A stretch of DNA of 64,000 nucleotides from Stigmatella ashevillena (lineage in GTDB: Bacteria; Myxococcota; Myxococcia; Myxococcales; Myxococcaceae). The first letter of the stretch is position 1, and each line of letters starts with the position of its first letter. This document shows, piece by piece, positions 1 to 8,259 of this stretch. The DNA is taken from positions 9,542,425 through 9,606,424 of the forward strand of contig NZ_JAQNDM010000002.1 of assembly GCF_028368975.1 (NCBI RefSeq), in the 5' to 3' direction. The translations under genes and the position numbers were made by a program. The notes beneath the pieces are model-generated. The model made no database searches. It saw nothing but the letters and a program-made list of their open reading frames with translations, and was not told the DNA's origin.

Positions 1-93
1 ACGGGGCCGACGGGGCCGTTCAGAGGAGTACACGCGTGTGCCGGACATCTCAGTGCGGGAGGATACCACTGACACGTATGACGGAATTCCAGG

Positions 94-1245
94 TCAGCCT
101 GGCCGCGCGAGCTGGAGTTCCTGGCGGGCCGCCCAGGCACGTAAGTCCTGGCGTTGAATGGCCGCGGCCATGAGTTCTGGAAACAGATCGGGTGTACAGG
201 AGAAGGTGGGAATGCCCAGCGCCGCGAATTGCGCGGCGTGGTGACCGTCATGGGAGGGGGCTCCCTGGTCGCTCAGCGCCAGCAGACAGATGACCGTCAC
301 GCCGCTCTGCACCAGGGATGCGGCCCGCTGGAGCATCCGGTGGGCATTGCCCCCCTCGTACAAGTCGGTGATGAGCACGAGGATGCTCTGGGCTGGACGC
401 GTGATGAGCTGCTGGCAATAGGCCAGGGCCTGGTCGATGTCCGTGCCGCCCCCGAGCTGTGTGCCAAACAGCAGGTCCACGGGATCCGAGAGCTGTTCGC
501 TCAAATCCACGACGGAGGTATCGAACAGCACCATCCGCGTGGACACGGCACGCAGCGAAGCGAGCACGGCGCCGAAAATGCTCGAATAGACGACCGAGGC
601 CGCCATGGAGCCGCTCTGGTCGATGCACAGCACCACGTCCCTCAAGCTCGAGCGCTTGCGGCCATGGCCCACCAGTTTCTCCACCACCACGGACTTGCGC
701 TCCGGCGAGTAGTTTCCCAGGTTGGCCCGCAGCGTCCGGTTCCAGTCGATCTCCGCCGCCCGGGGCTTCCTCGTCCGGGAGGACCGGGACAACGCTCCTC
801 GCACGGCCCGCTCGGTGGGGGCGCGCAGCCGCCGCTCCAGATCCTCGACCACCTTGCGCACCACCCGGCGTGCCGTCTCCTTCGTCTTCTGGGGGATGAC
901 CTTTCGCAGGGAGAGCAGCGTGGCCACCAGTGAGACATCGGGCTCCACGGCCGCTAGGAGCTCGGGCTGTAACAGCATCTCCGTGAGCCCCAGCCGCGTC
1001 ATCGCGTCCCCCTGCATGACGCGCACGACGGAGGAGGGAAAGTACTCGCGGATGTCTCCAAGCCAGCGGGCCACGTGAGGCGAGGAGCCTCCCAGCCCTG
1101 CCTTGCGCTCGGAGTCGTACAGCGCCGCGAGCGCCCGGTCCATGCGCAGCTCGGCGTCCCCGAGAGACACCTCCAGCGCCGCCTGGGCGGGCTCCCCGAG
1201 GACGAGCCGCCATCGCTCCCACCGCTCTTCGTCAAACGGTTTCAT
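94..1245 (-). CDS. VWA-domain protein, last gene of a MoxR/VWA operon
   Basis: 383 aa soluble protein. The C-terminal half is a von Willebrand A domain with a full metal-ion (MIDAS) site: Asp209-x-Ser211-x-Ser213 in the stretch DQSGSM, Thr268 in GGGTD and Asp294 in LITDLYEGG. The N-terminal ~200 residues are helical and charged, as in VWA proteins that partner MoxR ATPases. No signal peptide or membrane helix, so cytoplasmic. The ATG at 1245 has a GAGG ribosome site five bases upstream and overlaps the end of the DUF5682 gene by 14 bases, implying translational coupling. From memory it resembles E. coli YehP, whose neighbours (yehL, yehM, yehQ) match the neighbours here. The biochemical role is unknown; VWA partners usually act as substrate adaptors for the ATPase. 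Confidence 0.88.
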   Translation of the reverse strand: MKPFDEERWERWRLVLGEPAQAALEVSLGDAELRMDRALAALYDSERKAGLGGSSPHVARWLGDIREYFPSSVVRVMQGDAMTRLGLTEMLLQPELLAAVEPDVSLVATLLSLRKVIPQKTKETARRVVRKVVEDLERRLRAPTERAVRGALSRSSRTRKPRAAEIDWNRTLRANLGNYSPERKSVVVEKLVGHGRKRSSLRDVVLCIDQSGSMAASVVYSSIFGAVLASLRAVSTRMVLFDTSVVDLSEQLSDPVDLLFGTQLGGGTDIDQALAYCQQLITRPAQSILVLITDLYEGGNAHRMLQRAASLVQSGVTVICLLALSDQGAPSHDGHHAAQFAALGIPTFSCTPDLFPELMAAAIQRQDLRAWAARQELQLARPG

Positions 1246-3460
1246 CGAGCCTCACCCCCAGCAGCAGTGACAATACGGGCAGGACCTTCGCCACACGCTC
1301 CGGATCCAATGCCTTGGAGGCCGCCGTTCCCTGACCCGCCCGCGGGGACGTGGACAGGTGCCGGATGCGTTCCGCCATGGCCCGCCGCTCGGACACGCTG
1401 AAGCCGGAGAAGGCACGCCTCACGAGGGGAAGTTGTTCGATGAAGGTGTCTCGCGCGAGGCTGGACAGCCACCCATCGAGCGCTGCCCACAGCTCGCTCC
1501 GGTGCAACAGCACCAGCGCGCTCCCCGAGATGAGCCCTTCGAGCCAGGCGGCGGCCTCGGAGGGAGGCACGGCGGCGGACAGGGCCTTCCGGGCGAGCAC
1601 CCCCAGCGCTTCGTCCTTCACCTGGCCCAGCTCCACCCGCAGCCTCAGCGCCGCGCCCCGCATGAGTCCGTGCACGGCGTCTCGTTGGATGAGCCCCTCC
1701 AGGGCATTCGACCAATCTTCCGCGCGCGTTCCTCCCTCCAGAAGCGCCACCGCGGCATGCATGGCGCGAAGCTGCTCGCGCCGCTGATGCGCGGCATCGT
1801 CATCCAGCGAGGTGCACGCACCGGGCAGCCCGATGAGAATGCGCTCGAAGAGTCCCTCGGCGATGGCGAGGATGGGAGCGGTGGGGGTCTGGCGGACGCT
1901 GCCGTAGCGGATGGCCTGCGCCAGCGCCGGGAAGGCCTCCAGCAGCTTGGGCACATCCGCTGACCGGGTGGAGAGTGCCTGGACATGGCTCAGCACGGTG
2001 CCAATGGCCTCGGAGAGCTCCGCGAGCAGACTCGCTTCGAGCAGGGCTGTCAGGGGACCGAGCTCGGTGGCCTCGGAAGCCCGCGCCACCACGCAGCCGG
2101 CTGCCGCCGATTCCACCGTGTTGCCGAAGAGGCTCGCCTCGACGACGTTCACGGCCATCCCCGGGTCCCAGCGCAGGCGCCAGGTTTCCCGGAAGGTGCC
2201 CGCCGTGTTTCGAGTGTCCTCTTCGGGCGAGCCCCACGGAATGTCGAGGAGGCGCAGCCGGTGCAACAGCCGGCTCCGGTTGCGATCCAGGTCCTTGCGC
2301 AGGTCCAACTCCAGGAGCTTGCTCTCGGAGGAGGGCGGCAGGCGCAGGGATTTTTGCTGCGAGGCCAGGTCCCGGGCGAGCGGAACCGAGGGCACCTCGG
2401 AGGGGACTTCACCCAGCCCGGTGCCCACCTCCAGCTTGTCGTGGATGAGGGCCAGAATCGTCCCATCCCCGCCGCACAGCACGGAGAGCGCGGCATCCCG
2501 AAGCTCGCCCAATCCCACGGTGGACAGCCCTCGCAGTGCCGCGAGTGCCTCCGCCAGCCGCACTGTCTCGATGACGTTCGCGGAGGAGGCCTCCAGCCCC
2601 TCGCCCCGGAGCAGGTGCGCGATGCGCGCCGCCCAGGAGGCTGCGGGTCTTCCTGGGGTGAGCCACAGGTGGGCGTACCAGCCGGGGGACTCGACGCCCG
2701 CGCCATATCCGCTGCGCCAGCCGAGCCGGTCATACGTCCAGGGAATCCAGGTGGCCGCGACCTTCGTCTTGGGCAGGCCCCTCAGCAGCTCGTCGTCCTC
2801 CCGGGCCGGGGGTTGCCGCTCGAGCGCGGGCGCATGCCAGGCGCCACACACGACCGCGATGCGCTGGAATCCCTCCTTCTTCGCCTGTCGGAGACTGCGG
2901 CGCATGAAGGCTTCCCGCAAGGCTTCGCGCCTGGGAAGGACCCCTTCCTCTTCGCGCAGGGCGCCCATGGCTTCCCGCACGGCATCGAAGACGCCCTCGG
3001 CATCCCGGCGTTGTTCAATCAAGTGCTCCCACCACAGCTCTCCGTCCTCGTAGCCCGCGGCCTGGGCGAGCGCGCCGAGAGGATCCACCCGAGGAGAGGC
3101 TGGGTCCGGTGGGATGAGGAACTCCGGGGCCAACTGGTGGGTCTGGGGCAGATCGATGAAGCGTACGGGCAGGGCGCGTTCCATCGCGTACTGGAGGGCT
3201 TGCCACTCGGGAGAGAAGAGGGCGAATGGATAGAAGACGGCCTGGGAGGGCTGTTCGAGCGCGTAGATGAGCAGCGCCACGGGAGGCTTCATCCCCTCCC
3301 GGGCCACCCAGGGCAGAATCGCGTCGGCTTCGGGCGGCCCCTCGATGAGCACCACGTCGGGTTGAAGCTTCTCGAGCGCGGCCCTCACGCTGCGCGCGCT
3401 GCCCGGCCCGTGATGTCGCACGCCGAGCACGTGAACCGCGGTGCCCGGTTTTCCGCTCAC
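1232..3460 (-). CDS. DUF5682 family protein
   Basis: 742 aa from a GTG at 3460 that overlaps the TGA of the MoxR gene (GTGA). The reading frame is open further upstream, but those extra residues only read through the MoxR gene in another frame, so I reject the longer start. Near the N-terminus it has the hallmark HVLGVRHHGPGSARSV, then VVLIEGPPEAD, and later VVCGAWHAPAL, a His/Glu pattern reminiscent of TraB/ChaN-like putative metalloproteins. The C-terminal ~400 residues are helical and repetitive. No signal peptide. It matches the size and position of E. coli YehM next to a YehL-type ATPase (from memory). The enzymatic activity is not known. Confidence 0.85.
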   Translation of the reverse strand: MSGKPGTAVHVLGVRHHGPGSARSVRAALEKLQPDVVLIEGPPEADAILPWVAREGMKPPVALLIYALEQPSQAVFYPFALFSPEWQALQYAMERALPVRFIDLPQTHQLAPEFLIPPDPASPRVDPLGALAQAAGYEDGELWWEHLIEQRRDAEGVFDAVREAMGALREEEGVLPRREALREAFMRRSLRQAKKEGFQRIAVVCGAWHAPALERQPPAREDDELLRGLPKTKVAATWIPWTYDRLGWRSGYGAGVESPGWYAHLWLTPGRPAASWAARIAHLLRGEGLEASSANVIETVRLAEALAALRGLSTVGLGELRDAALSVLCGGDGTILALIHDKLEVGTGLGEVPSEVPSVPLARDLASQQKSLRLPPSSESKLLELDLRKDLDRNRSRLLHRLRLLDIPWGSPEEDTRNTAGTFRETWRLRWDPGMAVNVVEASLFGNTVESAAAGCVVARASEATELGPLTALLEASLLAELSEAIGTVLSHVQALSTRSADVPKLLEAFPALAQAIRYGSVRQTPTAPILAIAEGLFERILIGLPGACTSLDDDAAHQRREQLRAMHAAVALLEGGTRAEDWSNALEGLIQRDAVHGLMRGAALRLRVELGQVKDEALGVLARKALSAAVPPSEAAAWLEGLISGSALVLLHRSELWAALDGWLSSLARDTFIEQLPLVRRAFSGFSVSERRAMAERIRHLSTSPRAGQGTAASKALDPERVAKVLPVLSLLLGVRLDETV

Positions 3461-4542
3461 AGCACCTCCATGCAGGCGCGGTAGAGGTCCTTCCACCCCT
3501 CGCGCTCCTTCACCACCGTCTTGAGGTACTCCAGCCACACCAGCCGGTCTTGCACCGGGTCCTTCACGATGGCGCCCGTCAGTCCCGCGGCCAGGTCTGG
3601 CGCCCGGAGCACGCCGTCTCCGTAGTAGCCCGCCATGGCCAGCCCTCCGTTCATGACGGAGATGACCTCGGCGGTGGACAGCGCGCCCGAGGGCGTCTTG
3701 AGCTTGGTCGTTCCATCCAGCGTCGCGCCGCTCCGCAGCTCCCGGAAGAGGGTGACCACGCGGCGGATCTCCTCCAGCGCGGGCTTCTCCGCGGGCAGCG
3801 CCAGGGCCTGGCCCATCTCGGCCACGCGCTTCTCGACGATCTCCACTTCCTGTTCCAGGGACTCAGGCGTGGGGAGCACCACCGTGTTGAAGCGGCGCAG
3901 CAGGGCGCTGGAAAGCTCGTTGACGCCTCGGTCCCGGTTGTTCGCCGTGGCGATGACATTGAAGCCCGCATGGGCCTGCACCTCGCTGGACAGCTCTGGC
4001 ACGGGCAGCGTCTTCTCGCTGAGCAGGGTGATGAGGGCGTCTTGCACCTCGCCCGGCATGCGCGTCAGCTCCTCGATGCGCGCGAGCTTTCCTTCGCGCA
4101 TGGCGCGCATCACGGGGCTGGGCACCAGGGCCTTTTCCGAGGGGCCCTCGGCCAGCAGCCTCGCGTAGTTCCAGCCATAGCGCAGGGCCGTCTCGTCCGT
4201 GCCCGCGGTGCCCTGCACGAGCAGTGTCGAGTCCCCGCAGATGGCCGCAGCCAGGTGTTCGCTCAGCCACGACTTGGCGGTGCCCGGCACACCGTAGAGC
4301 AGCAGGGCCCGGTCGGTGGCGAGGGTGGCCACGGCGATCTCCACCAGCCGTGGGTTGCCGATGTACTTGGCGCTCACCTTGAAACCATCCGGGAGCTGGC
4401 CTCCGAGCAGATAGAGGCGCACGGCCCAGGGGGAGAGCTGCCAGCCTTGGGGCTTGGGCCGGTCATCGGCGCGGGCGAGCGCGGTCAGCTCTCCGGCGTA
4501 CTGCTGTTCAGCGTGCTGGCGCAGAAGGGCGGTGGCGGTCAC
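3457..4542 (-). CDS. MoxR-type AAA+ ATPase (YehL-like)
   Basis: 361 aa from the GTG at 4542, which overlaps the upstream stop codon (GTGA); a longer upstream extension is Pro/Arg-rich out-of-frame sequence from the neighbouring gene. Walker A is GVPGTAKS (residues 84-91), the Walker B segment is KLARIEELTR (152-161), sensor 1 is NVIATANNRD (195-204) and the arginine finger lies in LSSALLRRF (210-218). These place it in the MoxR group of AAA+ ATPases, chaperone-like motors that usually act with a VWA protein. The VWA partner is two genes downstream. It should be the energy source of the five-gene system. Confidence 0.93.
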   Translation of the reverse strand: MTATALLRQHAEQQYAGELTALARADDRPKPQGWQLSPWAVRLYLLGGQLPDGFKVSAKYIGNPRLVEIAVATLATDRALLLYGVPGTAKSWLSEHLAAAICGDSTLLVQGTAGTDETALRYGWNYARLLAEGPSEKALVPSPVMRAMREGKLARIEELTRMPGEVQDALITLLSEKTLPVPELSSEVQAHAGFNVIATANNRDRGVNELSSALLRRFNTVVLPTPESLEQEVEIVEKRVAEMGQALALPAEKPALEEIRRVVTLFRELRSGATLDGTTKLKTPSGALSTAEVISVMNGGLAMAGYYGDGVLRAPDLAAGLTGAIVKDPVQDRLVWLEYLKTVVKEREGWKDLYRACMEVL

Positions 4543-6047
4543 GGTGTCAACTCCTGGTGGAGGATGCGGCGCTGGGAGACGGTCTGCTGGAAGCGTTGGA
4601 GCGCGGGGTTCCCCTGGAACAGGGGAGATGTCAGCTCGAAGGACTCGGAGGCGGCTTCGAGGCACTCGAAGGGCAGGGCGAGGGCTGCGTGCCGGAGGGA
4701 GCCCACGAGTGCCAGGGCCCGGGGGCTTGGGGTGTCCTGCTCACGCAGGGCTTGGAGCCAGGCTCGGCCCAACGTCACGGGCCACGGCGCGGGCGTCAGG
4801 GCCAGGGCCCGCTCCAGCGAGGGCAGGGCGTCTTGACCCCGGAGGATGCGCAGGGTGCGGCTTGAGCGCTCTTCGAGAGGAAGGTGCTCGAAAACCGTCA
4901 TGGAGAGAGACTGCGCCCGTTCGGGCTCGAGCACCTTGGCGTCGAGGCGCGGCCAGAAGGAGAGCAGGGCGGCCGCCCAGGCTGGGGACGCTTCCAGCCG
5001 GAGCGCCTGTGCCCAGCCCTCGGAGAGGGCCACCCCCTCATCCGTGCGTCCAGCGGCAGCGACGAGCCGTTCTGGGGAGGCTGAGAACCAGGCCTCCCAG
5101 GAGGAAGGGGGCACGCACGCCAGCAGCCGGATGAGCCAGTGTGCGTGCTGGCCCGTGCCGGGAGGAGGCTTGTCCAGGCCATCCCGTTCCGCCTCGGCAT
5201 CCCATCGGGCGGGGAACTGAATGTTCAGTCCCGAGTGCGGCTCCCAGAGGAGCACGGCCCTTGCCCTCTCCGTCATGCGCCGGGAGAACGCGGAGCCGGG
5301 CAGTTGGGCCAGCAAACCGCGCGCCACGTCACGCACCGAGGATGAGCGGTCCTTCCGGCCCAACTCCAGCAAGGGCTCGTCCTCGGCAGAGAGCTCTTGC
5401 TCGAAGCAGGCGAGAAACCGTGCACGGTGCTCGGCTTTTTCCTGGGGGAAGGTGCCCTCGAGCCAGGCGCGGGCACGGGCCGGATCGGCGAGGCGGGTGG
5501 CGGCCAGCACCGTGCACCGCTCCTCCAGAGTGCCCTCCGTCCAAAGGCGTTCCATTTCGGAGAGGTGGGTGGGGGAGGTGATTCCGAAGGAGCGCCAAGC
5601 GGGGTTCAGACGGGAAAGCCACCGGCCGCGCTCGCCGAGCACGGGTTCCGCCGCCCGGCGCAACGAAGGCTCTTGAAGGCTGAGTACACGTGGCAGCAAC
5701 TCCGGAGGAAGGCGGCGCCGCGCTTGGGCCATTCGCCCGAAACCCTCTCGCAGGACCTCGGTGTCATGGGACACCAACAGCTCGGTGAGAAGGGCGCTCA
5801 CGCGAGGCGGGCAGACGTCGAGCGTGTCCGGAGAAGCCGCCCCTTCTGGAGGGGCTCGTTGGGGGAGCGGATGGCCCGCGGCCTGCGCCACGGCCCGCAC
5901 GCCGGCGGCCAGCAGCAGACGCTTTTCTGGGGACAGGCCCTCGAGGGCTCGGAATGCCTGGGCCGCGATTCCCTCCAAGTCGCCGGGTTCTGGCGCACGG
6001 GCGGTTCCCAGCGTTGCCAGGCGTGTCAGCGCGTCGAGGTCGCTCAC
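4539..6047 (-). CDS. DUF5691-like alpha-helical repeat protein
   Basis: 502 aa from a GTG at 6047 that overlaps the stop codon of the SWIM gene (GTGA); the upstream extension overlaps that gene in another frame and is rejected. Almost entirely alpha-helical and rich in Leu, Ala, Arg and Trp, with HEAT-like repeats such as ELLVSHDTEVLREGFGRM and LGRKDRSSSVRDVARGLLA. No catalytic motif is visible. It is assigned to DUF5691 by its position between SWIM and MoxR genes and by general sequence character; this was not verified by search. Probably a scaffold or substrate-binding subunit of the MoxR/VWA system. Confidence 0.75.
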   Translation of the reverse strand: MSDLDALTRLATLGTARAPEPGDLEGIAAQAFRALEGLSPEKRLLLAAGVRAVAQAAGHPLPQRAPPEGAASPDTLDVCPPRVSALLTELLVSHDTEVLREGFGRMAQARRRLPPELLPRVLSLQEPSLRRAAEPVLGERGRWLSRLNPAWRSFGITSPTHLSEMERLWTEGTLEERCTVLAATRLADPARARAWLEGTFPQEKAEHRARFLACFEQELSAEDEPLLELGRKDRSSSVRDVARGLLAQLPGSAFSRRMTERARAVLLWEPHSGLNIQFPARWDAEAERDGLDKPPPGTGQHAHWLIRLLACVPPSSWEAWFSASPERLVAAAGRTDEGVALSEGWAQALRLEASPAWAAALLSFWPRLDAKVLEPERAQSLSMTVFEHLPLEERSSRTLRILRGQDALPSLERALALTPAPWPVTLGRAWLQALREQDTPSPRALALVGSLRHAALALPFECLEAASESFELTSPLFQGNPALQRFQQTVSQRRILHQELTP

Positions 6048-7375
6048 TGGAGGGTGCCCCCCAGCGCATACAGTCTTTCCTGCACACGGGCGCTCAAGGG
6101 TCTTGTCTCCTCTCCATCCCATTCGACGAACACGTCGAGCGGGTGGCCTCCAGACAGTGCAAGCAACCTCCACGTATCACATGCACCGGCCCGGAGCGCC
6201 TTGCCTGCCGCGTCCTGGAGCCAGACACGCCCCTCTGCATCGAGCACGGGGATGACCTGCCCCAGCAGGGCCGCTGTCTGCTCATGAAAGGGCTGCTGGG
6301 AGAGTTCTTGGGCAAAGCGCTGGCAGAGGCCTTCGGGCGTGAGCGAGGGCAGGGCGCCTGTCCAGGGATGGACTTCCCCCTGTCGCTCCAGGAGTTTCGC
6401 TCGCTGAGGCGCTGCGCTGGGCCAGAACACCAGCTCCGCGTCGAACGCGGTGCCGGGAAGGAATCGCTCGGTGAAGTGGGCTCCGGGACCTGCCGCGAAC
6501 TGGAGGAGCAGCGCTGTCCGGCCCTGGGTGGTGCCGAGCAGGTAGGTGCGCTGAGTCCTGACGCGCTCCGAGTCCTCGACTTCCTGGGCGATGACCACCC
6601 AGCGGTCCGTGAGGCGCTCGCCCCGGGCGATGACATCCTCTTCCCGCAGGGGAATGCCCACGAGGGCGCGGAGGTCCGCCGCGAGCAGGGGCGGAAGCTG
6701 CTCGAGCTTGCGCCAGCCTTCGGTGGCGAGCGCGAGCCGCCCAAGCCGTTCCAGCATTGTCCGGGGCCAGTGAGGGCTGCTGCCCGGGAGCACCGCGAGC
6801 TGGCGCACCTGCGCCGCGAGGCCCGGGGCTTGCGCGTCCACGAGCCTCGCGGCTTGGGTGTTCCACGCGGCGGTCTCCGCTTCGAGTCCGGCGAAGCCTT
6901 GGCGCACGAGATCCTCCATCCAGAGGGACAGGGCCTCCACGCCTTGCCTCACACGCTCATGGCGATCGGCCGCGCGCCGGGATTGCGCCTCGGGATCGAC
7001 AGGCGCAGGGGCCTGCGTGCCTGGGGCCTCCCGCTTCGCCTTCCGCTCGGAGGCAGCGGTTCTCCGGGACAGCCATTCTTCGACCCAGGCGGGAGGCACA
7101 CCCGCCGGAAGCCGCTCCGCGGCGGCGAGCAGCAGCAGCCCGACGGCATGCTTGCACGGGAACTTCCGGCTGGGACACGAGCACTTTGATGAGAGATCGG
7201 CCAGATCGACACGCACCTGGTACAGGGCGCTGCCCTTGCACTCTCCCCACGCGGCGCGCTCGTTTCGTCCCAGTCCCTGCCAGGACTGCCCGGTGGCCAG
7301 CTTCTGTCCGGCGCTCGCCACGGAGGTGTCCGGCGCGAGCGCGAGGGCCTGCTCCGATGTGAGAGAAATGGCCAT
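6044..7375 (-). CDS. SWIM zinc-finger protein, first gene of the MoxR/VWA operon
   Basis: 443 aa. The SWIM zinc motif CxC-x6-CxH is intact (Cys65, Cys67, Cys74, His76 in CSCPSRKFPCKH). SWIM domains bind nucleic acid or protein. The remainder is a long helical and beta region with no other recognisable domain. The ATG at 7375 has an AGGA ribosome site about eight bases upstream and fits better than an in-frame codon 19 residues earlier. It opens the operon; its stop overlaps the next start by four bases. Divergent from the SDR gene at 7510, so the operon promoter should lie in 7376-7509. E. coli YehQ is the comparable SWIM protein in a yehLMPQ context (from memory). Confidence 0.87.
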   Translation of the reverse strand: MAISLTSEQALALAPDTSVASAGQKLATGQSWQGLGRNERAAWGECKGSALYQVRVDLADLSSKCSCPSRKFPCKHAVGLLLLAAAERLPAGVPPAWVEEWLSRRTAASERKAKREAPGTQAPAPVDPEAQSRRAADRHERVRQGVEALSLWMEDLVRQGFAGLEAETAAWNTQAARLVDAQAPGLAAQVRQLAVLPGSSPHWPRTMLERLGRLALATEGWRKLEQLPPLLAADLRALVGIPLREEDVIARGERLTDRWVVIAQEVEDSERVRTQRTYLLGTTQGRTALLLQFAAGPGAHFTERFLPGTAFDAELVFWPSAAPQRAKLLERQGEVHPWTGALPSLTPEGLCQRFAQELSQQPFHEQTAALLGQVIPVLDAEGRVWLQDAAGKALRAGACDTWRLLALSGGHPLDVFVEWDGEETRPLSARVQERLYALGGTLQ

Positions 7376-7509
7376 GCGAATGTCCTGACTTTGGAACACA
7401 GCGTTCAGCGGACGCCGCCTTTTTCCGCGCATCGTTCCGCAAGCAGACTCATCTCATAAGCGACGCAATCAGGCGTCCCGGGAGTAAGAGGAAAATCAGG
7501 AGAGGCGTC

Positions 7510-8259
7510 ATGATCAAGGTGCTTTCGAGCAAGGTCGCTCTCGTTATAGGCGGTTCACGTGGCATTGGTGCGGCGGCCGCACTCCGTCTGGCCGAGGACG
7601 GAGCCCACATCGCCATCAGCTACGCTGCCTCCGCCGAGAAGGCACAGGCCATCGTCCGCCAGCTCGAAGCCAAAGGGGTGCGCGCCGTGGCGTTCCAAGC
7701 CGATCAAGCGGATCCCTCAGCGGTTGAGAAACTGGTGAAGTCGGTGGTGTCGCACTTTGGACACCTCGACATTCTGGTGAACAACGCCGCCATCTTCGTG
7801 ATGGGAGACGTCGACAATCCCCACCATCCCTTGACCGCGATCGAGCGCCAGTCCGCCGTCAATTTCAATGGCATCGCCGCGGCCATTCGTGCTGCCTCGA
7901 AGGTGATGGGCAAGGGCGGACGGATCATCTCGGTCGGCTCGGGTGTCACCTACCGTGGCGGCTTTCCGGGGCTCGCGGACTCCTTGGCGGCCAAGTCCGC
8001 GCTCGTGGGTTTCTCGAAGGGCGCCGCACGGGATCTGGCTCCCAAGGGCATCACCGTCAACGTGGTGCAGTCGGGCTACGTCAACACCGACATGAACCCG
8101 GAGACCAGCGCTTATGCTCCGGCGTTCAAGGCCTCCACGGCGCTGGGCAGATATGGCCGCCCGGAGGAGATCGCCGCCGGCATTGCCTTCCTGGCCCGCC
8201 CGGATGCGTCTTATGTCACCGGTTCGATCCTCGACGTCGATGGTGGCTACGGCGTCTGA
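7510..8259 (+). CDS. SDR family protein with catalytic Tyr replaced by Ser
   Basis: 249 aa Rossmann-fold short-chain dehydrogenase/reductase. The cofactor motif is GGSRGIG (residues 14-20), the structural NNA motif is present (ILVNNAAIF), and the C-terminal ITVNVVQSGYVNTDMN matches classical SDRs acting as 3-oxoacyl-ACP-reductase-like enzymes. The expected YxxxK is instead Ser158-x3-Lys162 (SLAAK); the nearest Tyr (148) is too far away to serve. Either activity is lost or altered, or another residue supplies the proton. The ATG is preceded by AGGAGAGG. Its last 13 bases overlap the convergent membrane-protein gene. Confidence 0.85.
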   Translation: MIKVLSSKVALVIGGSRGIGAAAALRLAEDGAHIAISYAASAEKAQAIVRQLEAKGVRAVAFQADQADPSAVEKLVKSVVSHFGHLDILVNNAAIFVMGDVDNPHHPLTAIERQSAVNFNGIAAAIRAASKVMGKGGRIISVGSGVTYRGGFPGLADSLAAKSALVGFSKGAARDLAPKGITVNVVQSGYVNTDMNPETSAYAPAFKASTALGRYGRPEEIAAGIAFLARPDASYVTGSILDVDGGYGV

